From positions 1 through 64,000 of the forward strand of contig JAEWGX010000134.1 of assembly GCA_023388075.1 (NCBI GenBank): a stretch of DNA of 64,000 nucleotides. Direction: 5' to 3'. Positions within the stretch are counted from its first letter, which is position 1; every line of letters starts with the position of its first letter. Under the pieces are notes generated by a model. That model was not told where the DNA came from and searched no databases. It worked only from the letters and a program-made list of their open reading frames with translations. Source of the stretch: Pseudomonadota bacterium (GTDB lineage Bacteria > Pseudomonadota > Gammaproteobacteria > Burkholderiales > Burkholderiaceae_E). The position numbers and the translations under genes were made by a program. Shown here piece by piece: positions 35,985-44,599 of the stretch.

Positions 35985-37207
35985 AGCGCGCCGGCGGCGG
36001 GCCGCTGTTCCGCGACGGCGACTTCCGTCGCCTGTGGGCGGCCGGCCTGATCCTCTCCCTGGTCCGGTGGCTGGAGATCCTGGTCTTCGGCGTGTTCGTC
36101 TACCAGCAGACCGGCTCCGCCTTCCTCGTGGCCAGCATGACCATGCTGCGGCTGCTCCCGCTGGCGCTGTTCGGCGTCGTGTTCGGCTCGGTGGCGGCAC
36201 GCATCCGCAGGCGCACCGGGCTGATCGTGATGCTGGCGGTGCTGATCGCGACCGGTGCGGCACTTCTCTCCGTGGCCGCGCTGGGGCAGCTTGCCGTCTG
36301 GCACCTCGCGGTGGCGAGCTTCGTGAGCGGCACCGCCTGGGCCGCCGACAATCCGGTTCGCCGCGGCCTGATCGGCGACGTCGCCGGCGTGGCGCGCATG
36401 GGCAGCGCGATGGCGTTCGACGTGGGCGCGAGCAATGCGAGCCGGCTCGCCGGCCCGGGCCTCGGCGGGCTGCTGCTCGCCAGCCACGGCATGGCGTCGG
36501 TGCTCGTGCTGGTGACCGTGCTCCATCTCGTCGCGCTGGTCGCGGCCCTGCGGGTGAGCGACCGCGGGGCGCCGCAGGAGGCGGGCAAGCTGGCGCTGCG
36601 CGCGACGCTCGCTTCCGGCTTCCGGGCCGCGCGCGACAGTCCGCGGCTCGCCGGAACGCTCTGGATCACCATGGTGTTCAACCTCTTCGGCTGGCCGGTG
36701 CTGAGCATGATCCCGGTGATCGGCCAGGATCGCCTGGGCCTCGAGGCAGACGGGATCGGGCTTCTGGCCAGCATGGATGGCGTGGGGTCACTGCTCGGCG
36801 CGCTCGCCCTCGCGGCGATATCGCGGCCGGCGATCTACGGGCGTCTCTACATCGGCGGCGTGACGCTCTTTCTCGCGCTGTTGCCGGTCTTCGCGCTGAG
36901 CACGCAGGCATTGGCGACGGCGGCGGCGCTGCTCGTGGTCGGCATCGGGCAGGCGGGCTTCTCGGTCATGCAGGCGACGATCGTCTACGTGGCGGCGCCG
37001 GTGGAGCGACGCACCCAGGCGATGGGCCTCCTGACCATGTGCATCGGCGTCGGGCCGATCGGGTTCCTGATGCTCGGTTGGCTTGCGGAATGGCTCGGGG
37101 CGTCCGCTGCGTCGGTGATCAGCGCGGTGGTCGGGCTGCTGACGCTGGCGGTCTCATGGTCCTGGTGGCGGGCGTGCTGGCGGGATGGTGCCGGCGGCGC
37201 TCCGTGA
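35981..37207 (+). CDS. MFS transporter (MFS_3 / EntS-like exporter type)
   Basis: The 408-residue protein has twelve predicted helices and the opening FRDGDFRRLWAAGLILSLVRWLE, typical of the enterobactin-exporter-like MFS_3 group. A charged loop (AARIRRRTG) lies between helices 2 and 3. It starts with GTG inside the stop of the ThDP enzyme gene, so translation is coupled; export of a product or an overflow acid is one possibility. No substrate is evident. Confidence 0.83.
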   Translation: MKRAGGGPLFRDGDFRRLWAAGLILSLVRWLEILVFGVFVYQQTGSAFLVASMTMLRLLPLALFGVVFGSVAARIRRRTGLIVMLAVLIATGAALLSVAALGQLAVWHLAVASFVSGTAWAADNPVRRGLIGDVAGVARMGSAMAFDVGASNASRLAGPGLGGLLLASHGMASVLVLVTVLHLVALVAALRVSDRGAPQEAGKLALRATLASGFRAARDSPRLAGTLWITMVFNLFGWPVLSMIPVIGQDRLGLEADGIGLLASMDGVGSLLGALALAAISRPAIYGRLYIGGVTLFLALLPVFALSTQALATAAALLVVGIGQAGFSVMQATIVYVAAPVERRTQAMGLLTMCIGVGPIGFLMLGWLAEWLGASAASVISAVVGLLTLAVSWSWWRACWRDGAGGAP

Positions 37208-37216
37208 GCGGGCGGG

Positions 37217-38263
37217 TCAGTGAAAGAAGCGGACGTAGCCCGGCGACAGCCGCGCCGTTTCCCGCCGCCGCACCCAGGTGGGCAGCCCCAGGTCGTAGGC
37301 GCGATCGTAAGCCCAGCGCGTAAGGCTCTTCACGGTGTCCCAGGTCCAGGCATCTCCAGGATGCGTAGGGATGGACTCTGGCGGATCCCATTCCAGGTTC
37401 CGTCGGACCCAGCGCTCCAGGTGGATCTCCGCTGCAAGCCAATCCTTCTTGGCCAGATTGCATTCCGAGTGAGCCGCGACGAGATTTGGCAACGCGTCGC
37501 ACCGGTGGAGAATCCAGGGCACGAAATGGTCCACGTGCGCTGATGCTGGCGCGATCTCCAGCGAGCAATAGAGACAGCGTCCACGCTGTGCGTCCAGGAG
37601 CATGTCGAGGCGGTGCCTGATTGGCTCGCGGGCGGATCCGAAGAGGAAGGTTTCCAGATCCCGAGTCTGGCCGACCAGATAGAGGTTCTCGCGCATCTGC
37701 CGGACCATCGAGGTCCAGCGATCCCGCGCCATTCCCGTGATCAAAGTGTGGAACTGGCGCAGGTGGTAGGCCACGCCCGGATGGAGTCGAATGCCTCCAT
37801 CGACCAGCTCATGAGCGTAGAGGAAGGGCCTCGGTTCTCCGGCCACCAGCTGCAGCCGGAAGAGCGGCATGTCGCGCGTGATTCGCGCCACCTTTCGTAC
37901 CGCCTTCCGATAGAGGACGCCGCTTGCCCGCAGTTCGGCAAGCGACGCGATGCCTTCGTTCCTGAGTCGGACCAGCTCGCTGACGATGGCTGCCTGGCGG
38001 CCGTTGTTCTGCAGGAGCACCTGGGCGGCATCCCGTCCGAGGAAAGGGGACGACTGCTGCCAGTAATAGTCGATCAGCTTGGCTGCGACCGCGTCGACGT
38101 CGATCCAGAGCGTCCGGCCATCCGCGACGCCCGACTCGACCGCGATGTCCGAGAGCGCGATCAGAAGCGCGAACTTGTAGGTCGCGGTGAACTGCCCGTC
38201 ATCGAGCAACGCCTGGATGTCACGCAGGAAACGGATCTGGTCGTCGGCCGACGGAATGGTCAC
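37217..38263 (-). CDS. HNH endonuclease domain protein
   Basis: The 348-residue protein has a C-terminal HNH nuclease: CLYCSLEIAPASAHVDHFVPW, then LPNLVAAHSECNLAKKD (about residues 235-280), with the Cys pairs expected for a structural zinc. The N-terminal 200 residues form a helical domain I do not recognise (SADDQIRFLRDIQALLDDGQF). The GTG at 38263 lies 3 bp after the HIT gene's stop, so the two are co-translated. Such HNH/HIT pairs occur in variable, defence-associated regions; a role in nucleic-acid cleavage against invaders is inference. Confidence 0.82.
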   Translation of the reverse strand: MTIPSADDQIRFLRDIQALLDDGQFTATYKFALLIALSDIAVESGVADGRTLWIDVDAVAAKLIDYYWQQSSPFLGRDAAQVLLQNNGRQAAIVSELVRLRNEGIASLAELRASGVLYRKAVRKVARITRDMPLFRLQLVAGEPRPFLYAHELVDGGIRLHPGVAYHLRQFHTLITGMARDRWTSMVRQMRENLYLVGQTRDLETFLFGSAREPIRHRLDMLLDAQRGRCLYCSLEIAPASAHVDHFVPWILHRCDALPNLVAAHSECNLAKKDWLAAEIHLERWVRRNLEWDPPESIPTHPGDAWTWDTVKSLTRWAYDRAYDLGLPTWVRRRETARLSPGYVRFFH

Positions 38264-38266
38264 GCC

Positions 38267-38677
38267 TCAGTCCCGTTGAGACCAATAGTCCGCCCGCTCC
38301 GGGAAGATCCACCGCACGCCGCCTCGCGGGTTCGGCCGATCGCCCGCATACCGGGGGATCAGATGCACATGCAGATGCATGACGGTCTGCCCGGCAGCCG
38401 TGCCGTCGTTGATGCCGATGTTGAACCCGTCGGGGCTGCGCTCCGCCTGGATGGTGGCGCGGGCGCGGCCAAGAAGATCGAGCAGGTCCGCACGCTCGTC
38501 GTCCCGCAGGTCGAAGAAGGACTGGACGTGTCGCCGCGGAATCACCAGGGCATGGCCCGGCGAAACCGGGAAGGCGTCGTCGATGCGGATGGAGTGGCGC
38601 GTGCCTTCACGAAAGCGCTCGGGGGCGAGCGAGCAGAAGGGGCAGGACGGTAGCATGGGGCGATTCTGGCATGGCAT
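38267..38677 (-). CDS. HIT-family nucleotide hydrolase/transferase
   Basis: The 136-residue protein has the histidine triad HLHVHLIPRY (His101, His103, His105), with His103 as expected nucleophile. A CPFC pair (residues 12 and 15) may bind zinc, and the GHALVIPRRHV and GFNIGINDG motifs are present. HIT proteins cleave nucleoside phosphoramidates or dinucleoside polyphosphates. The start is either ATG 38677 (GGGAGG only 3 nt upstream) or ATG 38656, which gives the more usual N-terminus. It is directly upstream of the HNH gene. Confidence 0.87.
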   Translation of the reverse strand: MPCQNRPMLPSCPFCSLAPERFREGTRHSIRIDDAFPVSPGHALVIPRRHVQSFFDLRDDERADLLDLLGRARATIQAERSPDGFNIGINDGTAAGQTVMHLHVHLIPRYAGDRPNPRGGVRWIFPERADYWSQRD

Positions 38678-38845
38678 CCGCCTCCCGTAGCGCGTTGTGT
38701 GAGCCTCGCGGGTCTGCTAGCGTTCGGCAGGCGGGCCCGTATCCGCCCAGAGGGGTGATCCGATGTCACGAAGCAGGCCCGACCCACCGAGCCGGTTCCC
38801 GTCGCCTTCTCGCGTCGGCAGCGGACCATCGCACCGCCGTCGGCC

Positions 38846-40378
38846 ATGAGGGCTGACCGGATCGTCGAGAGCCGCGTAGCGCAAGGTGACGGCGCCCGCC
38901 TGGCGCTCGTGCTCGACGACGGCACGAGCTTCACCTACGAAGCGCTCGCCGGCCGGATCGGGTCCGCCGCGGCCGCGCTCGCCGGGGCCGGCCTGCGTGC
39001 CGGCGACCGGGCCGCGCTCATCGGCGAGAACAGCACGGACATGGTCGTCGCGCTCTTCGGGGCGATGCGGGTCGGTGCCTGGGCGGTGCCGCTGAATGCC
39101 CGGATGTCCGCGGACGAGATCGACGGCATTCTCCTGCATGGCGAGCCGCGCATCGTGTATCTCGCCTCGGGCTCGTCCGCGGAGGCGGCCGTGCACGCGG
39201 CGCGGCTTCACGCAACGCCTGCCCCGGCCGCGCTGGCCGCGGGGATGCTCCAGGTGCGAGGTGGCGAAGCGGCCGGGACGACGGATGCGCCGGATCGCGT
39301 GACGGGCGGCGACGGCGACGTCGCCCTCATGCTCTACACCTCCGGCAGCACCGGCACGCCCAAGGGCGTGATGCTGACGCACGCGACGCTGGACTTCGTC
39401 ACGGATCTCTCGCGTCGCCAGGGCGTGATGGCGCCGGGCGACGTGGTCTACCACGCGCTCCCGATCTCGCATTCGTTCGGCCTGATCAGCTCTCTGCTCT
39501 GCGGACTGCGGTCGGGCGCGACGTTCAGGCTGGCCCGGCGCTTCTCCGCGCAGGCGCTTGGGCATGCGATCATCGACCGGGAGGTCACGGTGTTCATGGG
39601 CGTGCCCGCGATGTACGCGCGACTGCACGAGTGGGCGGCGCAGACGGGCCGCGCGCTCGTCCCCAACAGCTTGCGCATGATCTATATCGGCGGCGCGCTG
39701 CTCGATCCCGCGCGCAAGGCGCAGACCGAGGCGCTGCTGGGCCTGCCGCTGCACAACGGCTACGGCCTGACGGAAACCGCGCCGATCGTGAGCCGCACCT
39801 TCGGCCATCCGCCGCGGGCCGACGTCACCACGGGTTGGCCGGTAGCGGGCATCGAGGTCGAGATCCGGGACCCGCAAGGGCGAGTGCTGGCGCCGGGTGA
39901 GGCCGGCGAGGTCTGCGTGCGCGGGCCGAACGTGATGAAGGGCTACTTTCGCGACCCGGAGCAGACGCGCGCGGCGCTGGACGAGCAGGGCTGGCTCCAT
40001 ACTGGCGACATCGGTGTGTTCAGGCCGGCGGGGGACCTCTCCATCGTCGGACGGATCAAGGAGCTGATCGTGCGCAGCGGCTTCAACGTCTACCCGTCGG
40101 AGGTGGAGAAGGCGATCGCGGCCCACCCGGATGTCGCGCAATGCGCGGTGGTTGGCCGGAGGGTCCCGGACAACGAGGAAGTCGTGGCGTATGTGGAGCC
40201 GCTCGCCGGCCGAGACTTCGACGTCGACGGGCTGCGCGCGTTCCTGCGGGATCGGCTCGCGCCCTACAAGATGCCGGGCGCGATCCACGTGATGGCCCGG
40301 CTGCCCGCCTCGGGCACCGGAAAGATCCTGAAGGCCCGATTGAAGGCGCTCGCCGCCGGGCAGGAGGAGGCCGGGTAG
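38846..40378 (+). CDS. Class I adenylate-forming enzyme (acyl-CoA ligase family)
   Basis: The 510-residue protein has the AMP-binding P-loop LYTSGSTGTPKG (residues 163-174), HNGYGLTETAP, a WLHTGDIG motif and the C-terminal GRIKELIVRSGFNVYPSEVE hinge with a late lysine in SGTGKILK. It activates a carboxylate as an acyl-adenylate and transfers it to CoA. The binding pocket cannot be read reliably, so chain length or an aromatic substrate is open. It is divergent from the HIT/HNH pair and stands alone. Confidence 0.88.
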   Translation: MRADRIVESRVAQGDGARLALVLDDGTSFTYEALAGRIGSAAAALAGAGLRAGDRAALIGENSTDMVVALFGAMRVGAWAVPLNARMSADEIDGILLHGEPRIVYLASGSSAEAAVHAARLHATPAPAALAAGMLQVRGGEAAGTTDAPDRVTGGDGDVALMLYTSGSTGTPKGVMLTHATLDFVTDLSRRQGVMAPGDVVYHALPISHSFGLISSLLCGLRSGATFRLARRFSAQALGHAIIDREVTVFMGVPAMYARLHEWAAQTGRALVPNSLRMIYIGGALLDPARKAQTEALLGLPLHNGYGLTETAPIVSRTFGHPPRADVTTGWPVAGIEVEIRDPQGRVLAPGEAGEVCVRGPNVMKGYFRDPEQTRAALDEQGWLHTGDIGVFRPAGDLSIVGRIKELIVRSGFNVYPSEVEKAIAAHPDVAQCAVVGRRVPDNEEVVAYVEPLAGRDFDVDGLRAFLRDRLAPYKMPGAIHVMARLPASGTGKILKARLKALAAGQEEAG

Positions 40379-40501
40379 TCCTGAACTGCGCGCCCCCGGG
40401 TCCGCCCCCGGTGCTTCGTCACCGCCGGAGTAGCTCGCGCCGCCAGCGTCCGTTTCGTCGCAGCACTTTCCATCGCCCCCGGCCAGGCGCAGGATACGGC
40501 G

Positions 40502-40888
40502 ATGGAACAAGCCTTTCCCACGGAGCGCCTCATGGAACAGCAGACGATATCGAATCGACCGCCAATGCAAGGCCCGGCGGCAGATCCCGCCTATGACGAC
40601 GCGGCCTACCGCCGTGCGCGCCGCAGGGTCCGCATGCTGCGAGGCTGGTACCTCCATGCGCTGGTCTACGCCTGCGTGATCGCCGGCCTCTGGCTCGTGT
40701 ATGCCGCGAGCGGCCAGGTCGGCTACCCGTGGCCGCTGCCGGCAACCTTGGGGTGGGGCCTGGGCCTGGCGATCCACGGCCTGGTGGTGTGGCTCGGGTC
40801 GAGCCGCCGCGGCCGCGACTGGGAAGCGCGCAAGATCGAGGAGTACCTTCGTGAGAAGGCCGGCGACCGCTCGGGCCGAGTGCGCTGA
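40502..40888 (+). CDS. 2TM-domain small membrane protein
   Basis: The 128-residue protein has a polar N-terminus, then the 2TM-domain pattern: AYRRARRRVRMLRGWYLHALVYACVIAGLWLVYAASG, a short loop, and GWGLGLAIHGLVVWLG, ending in a charged tail (GRDWEARKIEEYLREKAG). The function of the family is unknown; in some bacteria the domain is attached to LytTR regulators or kinases. ATG 40502 and ATG 40532 both have acceptable ribosome sites. Confidence 0.75.
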   Translation: MEQAFPTERLMEQQTISNRPPMQGPAADPAYDDAAYRRARRRVRMLRGWYLHALVYACVIAGLWLVYAASGQVGYPWPLPATLGWGLGLAIHGLVVWLGSSRRGRDWEARKIEEYLREKAGDRSGRVR

Positions 40889-40919
40889 GCTCGAGTCACT
40901 GCAGCGAACGCGCGGCGGG

Positions 40920-41801
40920 TCAATCGATCAAGCCGCCGCCCTCCTCGTGGAACCGGAACGGTCCGTCGAACGACCCGCTCGCTGCCAGGTGCGTCACCAC
41001 GCCGGTCTCGGGCGTCCACGCATGCACGCGAAAGCCCGGCGGCTCCATGGTGAAAGTGGACGCGGCATCCGGATCCAGATCCAACGTCACCTGGTGGGCC
41101 GGCCCCGGACAGGTCGAGGCGATCGTGCCGCCGAAGCGCACGTCGATCGCCCGGTGCAGGTGGCCGCAGATGACTCTCTCCACGTTGGGATGCCGCCGGA
41201 TAATCCGCTCCAGTCGCTCGATTCCCGACATCAACCCGATCTTGTCCATGTGGCCGATCAGCGTGGTGAAGGGCGGATGGTGCATGGCGACGATCACCGG
41301 CTCGCCGGTCCGCTCGGCCAAGGCAGCCTCCAGCCAGTCCAGCCGCGCATCGCAAAGCTCGCCGTGGCTCTGGCCGGGCGCGACGGTATCCAGGGTCAGC
41401 AGGTGCAGCGGCCCCACCTTCACCCCGTACTGGATCGGCGCGGCGCCGTCGGGCAACCGCACCGAGGGTACGAGCCACGCGTGCTCCGGAAAGGCTTCTC
41501 GCAACCGCTCGCGATCATCGTGGTTGCCCGGCATCACGTACACCGGCATGGTGAGCGGCGAGAGCAGCTCGCGCAGCCGTGCGTACTCTGCGGGCCGGCC
41601 GAAATCGACGAGATCGCCCGTCACCACCACCGCATCGGGTCGCTGTCGCAGGGCCAGCACGGAAGCGATCGTGGCCCGCAGCCAGGCCGACGTGTCGACC
41701 TTGCGATACGCGAGGCGCCCGGCTTCACGGATGTGGGTATCGGTGAACTGCACGAGATGAACCGCCGTTCGCCCTTCGTTGGTCGGAAGCTCATGTCTCA
41801 T
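40920..41801 (-). CDS. Calcineurin-type phosphodiesterase (CpdA-like)
   Basis: The 293-residue metallophosphoesterase has all five motifs: DTH (Asp21, His23), GDLVDFG (Asp63), GNHDD (Asn93, His94), AMHHPPF and GHLHR. This is the class III cyclic-nucleotide phosphodiesterase layout. The ATG at 41801 overlaps the transporter ATPase stop (ATGA), making it the last gene of the LacI-controlled ABC operon. That context suggests that it cleaves an imported phosphodiester instead of, or as well as, cAMP. Confidence 0.87.
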   Translation of the reverse strand: MRHELPTNEGRTAVHLVQFTDTHIREAGRLAYRKVDTSAWLRATIASVLALRQRPDAVVVTGDLVDFGRPAEYARLRELLSPLTMPVYVMPGNHDDRERLREAFPEHAWLVPSVRLPDGAAPIQYGVKVGPLHLLTLDTVAPGQSHGELCDARLDWLEAALAERTGEPVIVAMHHPPFTTLIGHMDKIGLMSGIERLERIIRRHPNVERVICGHLHRAIDVRFGGTIASTCPGPAHQVTLDLDPDAASTFTMEPPGFRVHAWTPETGVVTHLAASGSFDGPFRFHEEGGGLID

Positions 41802-42865
41802 GCCTGCTCCTCGTACCACGGCATCCAGCGCTCGGCCGCGATGGTGACGCCCACCGTCTCTCCGTGGCGAACGGCGTTGTCTCGCTCCACTTCGGCTATG
41901 AGCGCGCCTGCGTCCGGCGTCTCCCCCGCACGCAGGTGCAGTTGGACGCGTTCGCCGAGGAACACCCGCCGAGCAACGGTCATGCGTGTGCCGTCGCTGG
42001 CGGGAACGATGCTCACATCCTCCGGGCGCACCAGGACCGCCGCGCTATCGCGCAGCGCGGGCGGGCATGTCCAGCTCGCCGCGCCGAGCCGGATCTCTCC
42101 CGCGGCGCGGGCACCGGCATCGCGCTCGATGCGATTGACCCGGCCAAGGAACTCGGCGACGAAGGGATGCGTTGGAGCGCGATAGAGTGTTTCCCCATCC
42201 CCAAGCCCGACGATCCGGCCGGCCTGCATGATGGCGAGCCGGTCCGCGATCGCAAGTGCCTCCTGCTGGTCATGGGTGACGTGAACCGCGGTGATATGCA
42301 GGCGGCGCAGCAGCTCCGCGAGCTCGTCGCGCAGCGATTCCTTGAGCTTGGCATCCAGCGCGGTGAGCGGCTCGTCGAGCAGCAGGACGCGTGGGCGCAC
42401 CGCAACGGCGCGGGCGAGGGCGACCCGTTGCCGCTGCCCGCCGGATAGCTCGGCCGGCCGCTTGTGCTCCAGGCCGTTGAGTCGCACGAGCTCGACCAGC
42501 TCGCCCACGCGGCGACGGCGCTCCGCCTCGGAAATGCCGCGAATCCTGAGCCCATAGCCGATGTTGGCGGCGGCTGTCATCTGCGGAAAGAGGGCATAGT
42601 GCTGGAACACCATCCCGACCCCGCGTGTCTCGATCGGACGCGCGGTGAAGTCCTCGCCCCCGAAGAGGATCCGGCCGCCCGGATCCGCCGACTCCAGCCC
42701 GGCAATCACACGCAGCAGCGTGGTCTTGCCGCAGCCTGAAGGCCCGAGCAGCGCCAGTACCTCGCCGGACTCCACGCTGAGATCGGTCGGCTTCAGCGCC
42801 CGCGTGCCGTCCGGAAAGGTCTTGGCGCAATCGATGATGTCCACGCGGGTGCTCTCACGTTCCAT
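41798..42865 (-). CDS. ABC transporter ATPase (iron/phosphonate/polyamine type)
   Basis: The 355-residue ATPase has Walker A GPSGCGKT (41-48), the Q-loop VFQHYALFPQM, signature LSGGQRQRVALARAV, Walker B LLLDEPLTALD and the H-loop VTHDQQEA. A C-terminal TOBE-like domain follows (VLVRPEDVSIV). It powers the importer formed with the two permeases encoded upstream. It overlaps the upstream permease gene by 11 bp. Confidence 0.92.
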   Translation of the reverse strand: MERESTRVDIIDCAKTFPDGTRALKPTDLSVESGEVLALLGPSGCGKTTLLRVIAGLESADPGGRILFGGEDFTARPIETRGVGMVFQHYALFPQMTAAANIGYGLRIRGISEAERRRRVGELVELVRLNGLEHKRPAELSGGQRQRVALARAVAVRPRVLLLDEPLTALDAKLKESLRDELAELLRRLHITAVHVTHDQQEALAIADRLAIMQAGRIVGLGDGETLYRAPTHPFVAEFLGRVNRIERDAGARAAGEIRLGAASWTCPPALRDSAAVLVRPEDVSIVPASDGTRMTVARRVFLGERVQLHLRAGETPDAGALIAEVERDNAVRHGETVGVTIAAERWMPWYEEQA

Positions 42866-43667
42866 GGCGCCTCTCGAAAGTCTGGACGACCCACTGCAGG
42901 GACCACAGGACCGGCAGCACGACGATGAAGAAGATCAGGGTGTATGCCGATCCCACCTCGAGCCGCATGGAGGCATAGCTGTCCGCAAGCCCGACCGGCA
43001 GGGTGCGGGTGAGCGGGGTGTGCAGCATCCAGGTGAGGTTGAACTCGCCTACCGACAAGGTGAAGACCATCAGGCTGCCTGCCGCGATCGAAGGCAGCAC
43101 CGCGGGCACCAGGATGCCGAGGAAGCGCTGCCGGAAGTTGGCGCCGAGCGACCGCGCAGCTTCCTCCAGCGTTGTCAGCTCCGGGCGCGAGAAGGCCGCG
43201 CTCACAGTTCGCACCATGAAGGGCAGGGTGAACACCAGGTGGCCTGCCAGGATGAAGGCGAAGCTGTTCCGGAAGCCGCGCAACTGTCCATAGACGATGA
43301 TCAGCGCAAGCGCGGTCGCGAGCCCCGGTACGGCCACCGGCAGCGTCAGCAACTCCTCGAAGAGCCGCATCCAGCGCGAGCGGCTGCGCGCGAGCGCATA
43401 GGCGGCAGGCACGCCGATCAGCAGCGTGCCCGCGACGCAGGAGCCGGCAAGCAGCAGCGATCGCCACACCGTGTCGCCATACACCGACCAGACTTCCCCG
43501 AGCCAGCGCGTGGTGAAGCCGCTCCGGATGCCGACGCTGTAGTTGTTGATGAGGCCGGCAGTCACCGAGAGCGCCATGGGCGCCAGGGTGAAGAGGGTGA
43601 CGGCGAGTGTGACCGCAAGCAGGATCGGGGAGGGCTTGCTGGAAGAAGTGCGCGCCACCCTAGACAC
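42855..43667 (-). CDS. ABC transporter permease (second)
   Basis: The 270-residue inner-membrane permease has about six helices and the cytoplasmic EAA motif TLEEAARSLGANFRQRFLGILVPAVLPSI, which docks the ATPase. The start is GTG 43667, overlapping the preceding permease stop by 8 bp; a second in-frame GTG three codons later is also possible. It pairs with the permease at 43660-44598 as a heterodimeric channel. Confidence 0.88.
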   Translation of the reverse strand: MSRVARTSSSKPSPILLAVTLAVTLFTLAPMALSVTAGLINNYSVGIRSGFTTRWLGEVWSVYGDTVWRSLLLAGSCVAGTLLIGVPAAYALARSRSRWMRLFEELLTLPVAVPGLATALALIIVYGQLRGFRNSFAFILAGHLVFTLPFMVRTVSAAFSRPELTTLEEAARSLGANFRQRFLGILVPAVLPSIAAGSLMVFTLSVGEFNLTWMLHTPLTRTLPVGLADSYASMRLEVGSAYTLIFFIVVLPVLWSLQWVVQTFERRHGT

Positions 43668-44598
43668 CTCCTCCGGTCGCTCCGGCGACGGTGGAGCTGC
43701 CGGTCAGCCGGCGCGCGAGGAAGAGCACGATCCACGTCATCAGACCGAGCGCGATGGAGAGCGATGCCGCGAGCGCGAAGTTGGCATAGTTCGTGAACTC
43801 GCCGTAGATGGTGATGGGCAGAACGTCGATCTTGGAGGCGAGGGTGAAGGCGGTGCCGAATGCGCCCATCGCCGTGGCGAACACGATGGCGCCACAGGCA
43901 ACCGTGGTGGGAGCCAGTGCCGGCGCCCAGACGTCGACCGCGATGCGCAGGCGCGAGGCGCCGAGCGATCGGGCGGCTTCCTCCAGCTGCATGTCGAGGG
44001 ATTCGGCCGCGGCCGTGTAGGTCGCGATCGCACGCGGCAGCGAGAAGTAGAGGTAGGCGAGAAACAGGCCGAGAAGCCCGTACGCAAAGGCGAAGCCTTC
44101 GCCGCCGAGCTGCTCCACCAGCCAAGGCACCAACCCCTGGCGGCCGCCAAGCAGGATGACGAAGAAGCCGACGATCACTCCAGGAAACGAAAGAGGCAGG
44201 GTGAGGAGCGAGAGCAGCAGCCGCCGCCCGAGGAAACGAGTGCGCGCGAGAAAGAGCCCAACCGCCGCGCCGATCACCAGGGTGGCGAGCGTGACGGTGA
44301 GCGAAAGGAAAAGGGTGTTGAGCAGGCTCTCCAGATAGCGCGGCGTGGTCAGCACGGCGAAGTAGGTCTGCCAGCCCTTGCCGGCCGGAAGCACGGCGAG
44401 CCATGCCATGGGGATCAGCCAGAAGGCGCCGAATGCCGCCGCGGCCGGTGCGAGGCAGGCCGCGAGCAGAAGTCCGCTCGCCTGCCCGTCGGCCCCGCGA
44501 CGGGCGACACGGGTGACCGGTACTCCGGTACCTGCCGCGGCGACCTTGGCTGCGGCGGGGCGGCCGCGGTCCTCCCGCGGTTCGGCCGCTGCATCCAA
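43660..44598 (-). CDS. ABC transporter permease (first)
   Basis: The 312-residue permease has a soluble N-terminal tail of about 40 residues, about six helices and the EAA loop LEEAARSLGASRLRIAVDVWAPAL. The start appears to be TTG 44598, one base after the binding-protein stop, with AGGAAG 9 nt upstream; the N-terminal tail is therefore the least certain part. It belongs to the iron(III)/2-aminoethylphosphonate/thiamine-like permease group. Confidence 0.85.
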   Translation of the reverse strand: MDAAAEPREDRGRPAAAKVAAAGTGVPVTRVARRGADGQASGLLLAACLAPAAAAFGAFWLIPMAWLAVLPAGKGWQTYFAVLTTPRYLESLLNTLFLSLTVTLATLVIGAAVGLFLARTRFLGRRLLLSLLTLPLSFPGVIVGFFVILLGGRQGLVPWLVEQLGGEGFAFAYGLLGLFLAYLYFSLPRAIATYTAAAESLDMQLEEAARSLGASRLRIAVDVWAPALAPTTVACGAIVFATAMGAFGTAFTLASKIDVLPITIYGEFTNYANFALAASLSIALGLMTWIVLFLARRLTGSSTVAGATGGGV

Positions 44599-44599
44599 A

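Noticed and set aside
40920..41801. A pure cAMP-signalling role for the CpdA-like protein
   Set aside because: The ATGA overlap with an ABC transporter operon under LacI control makes a catabolic role more likely, although cAMP hydrolysis is not excluded.
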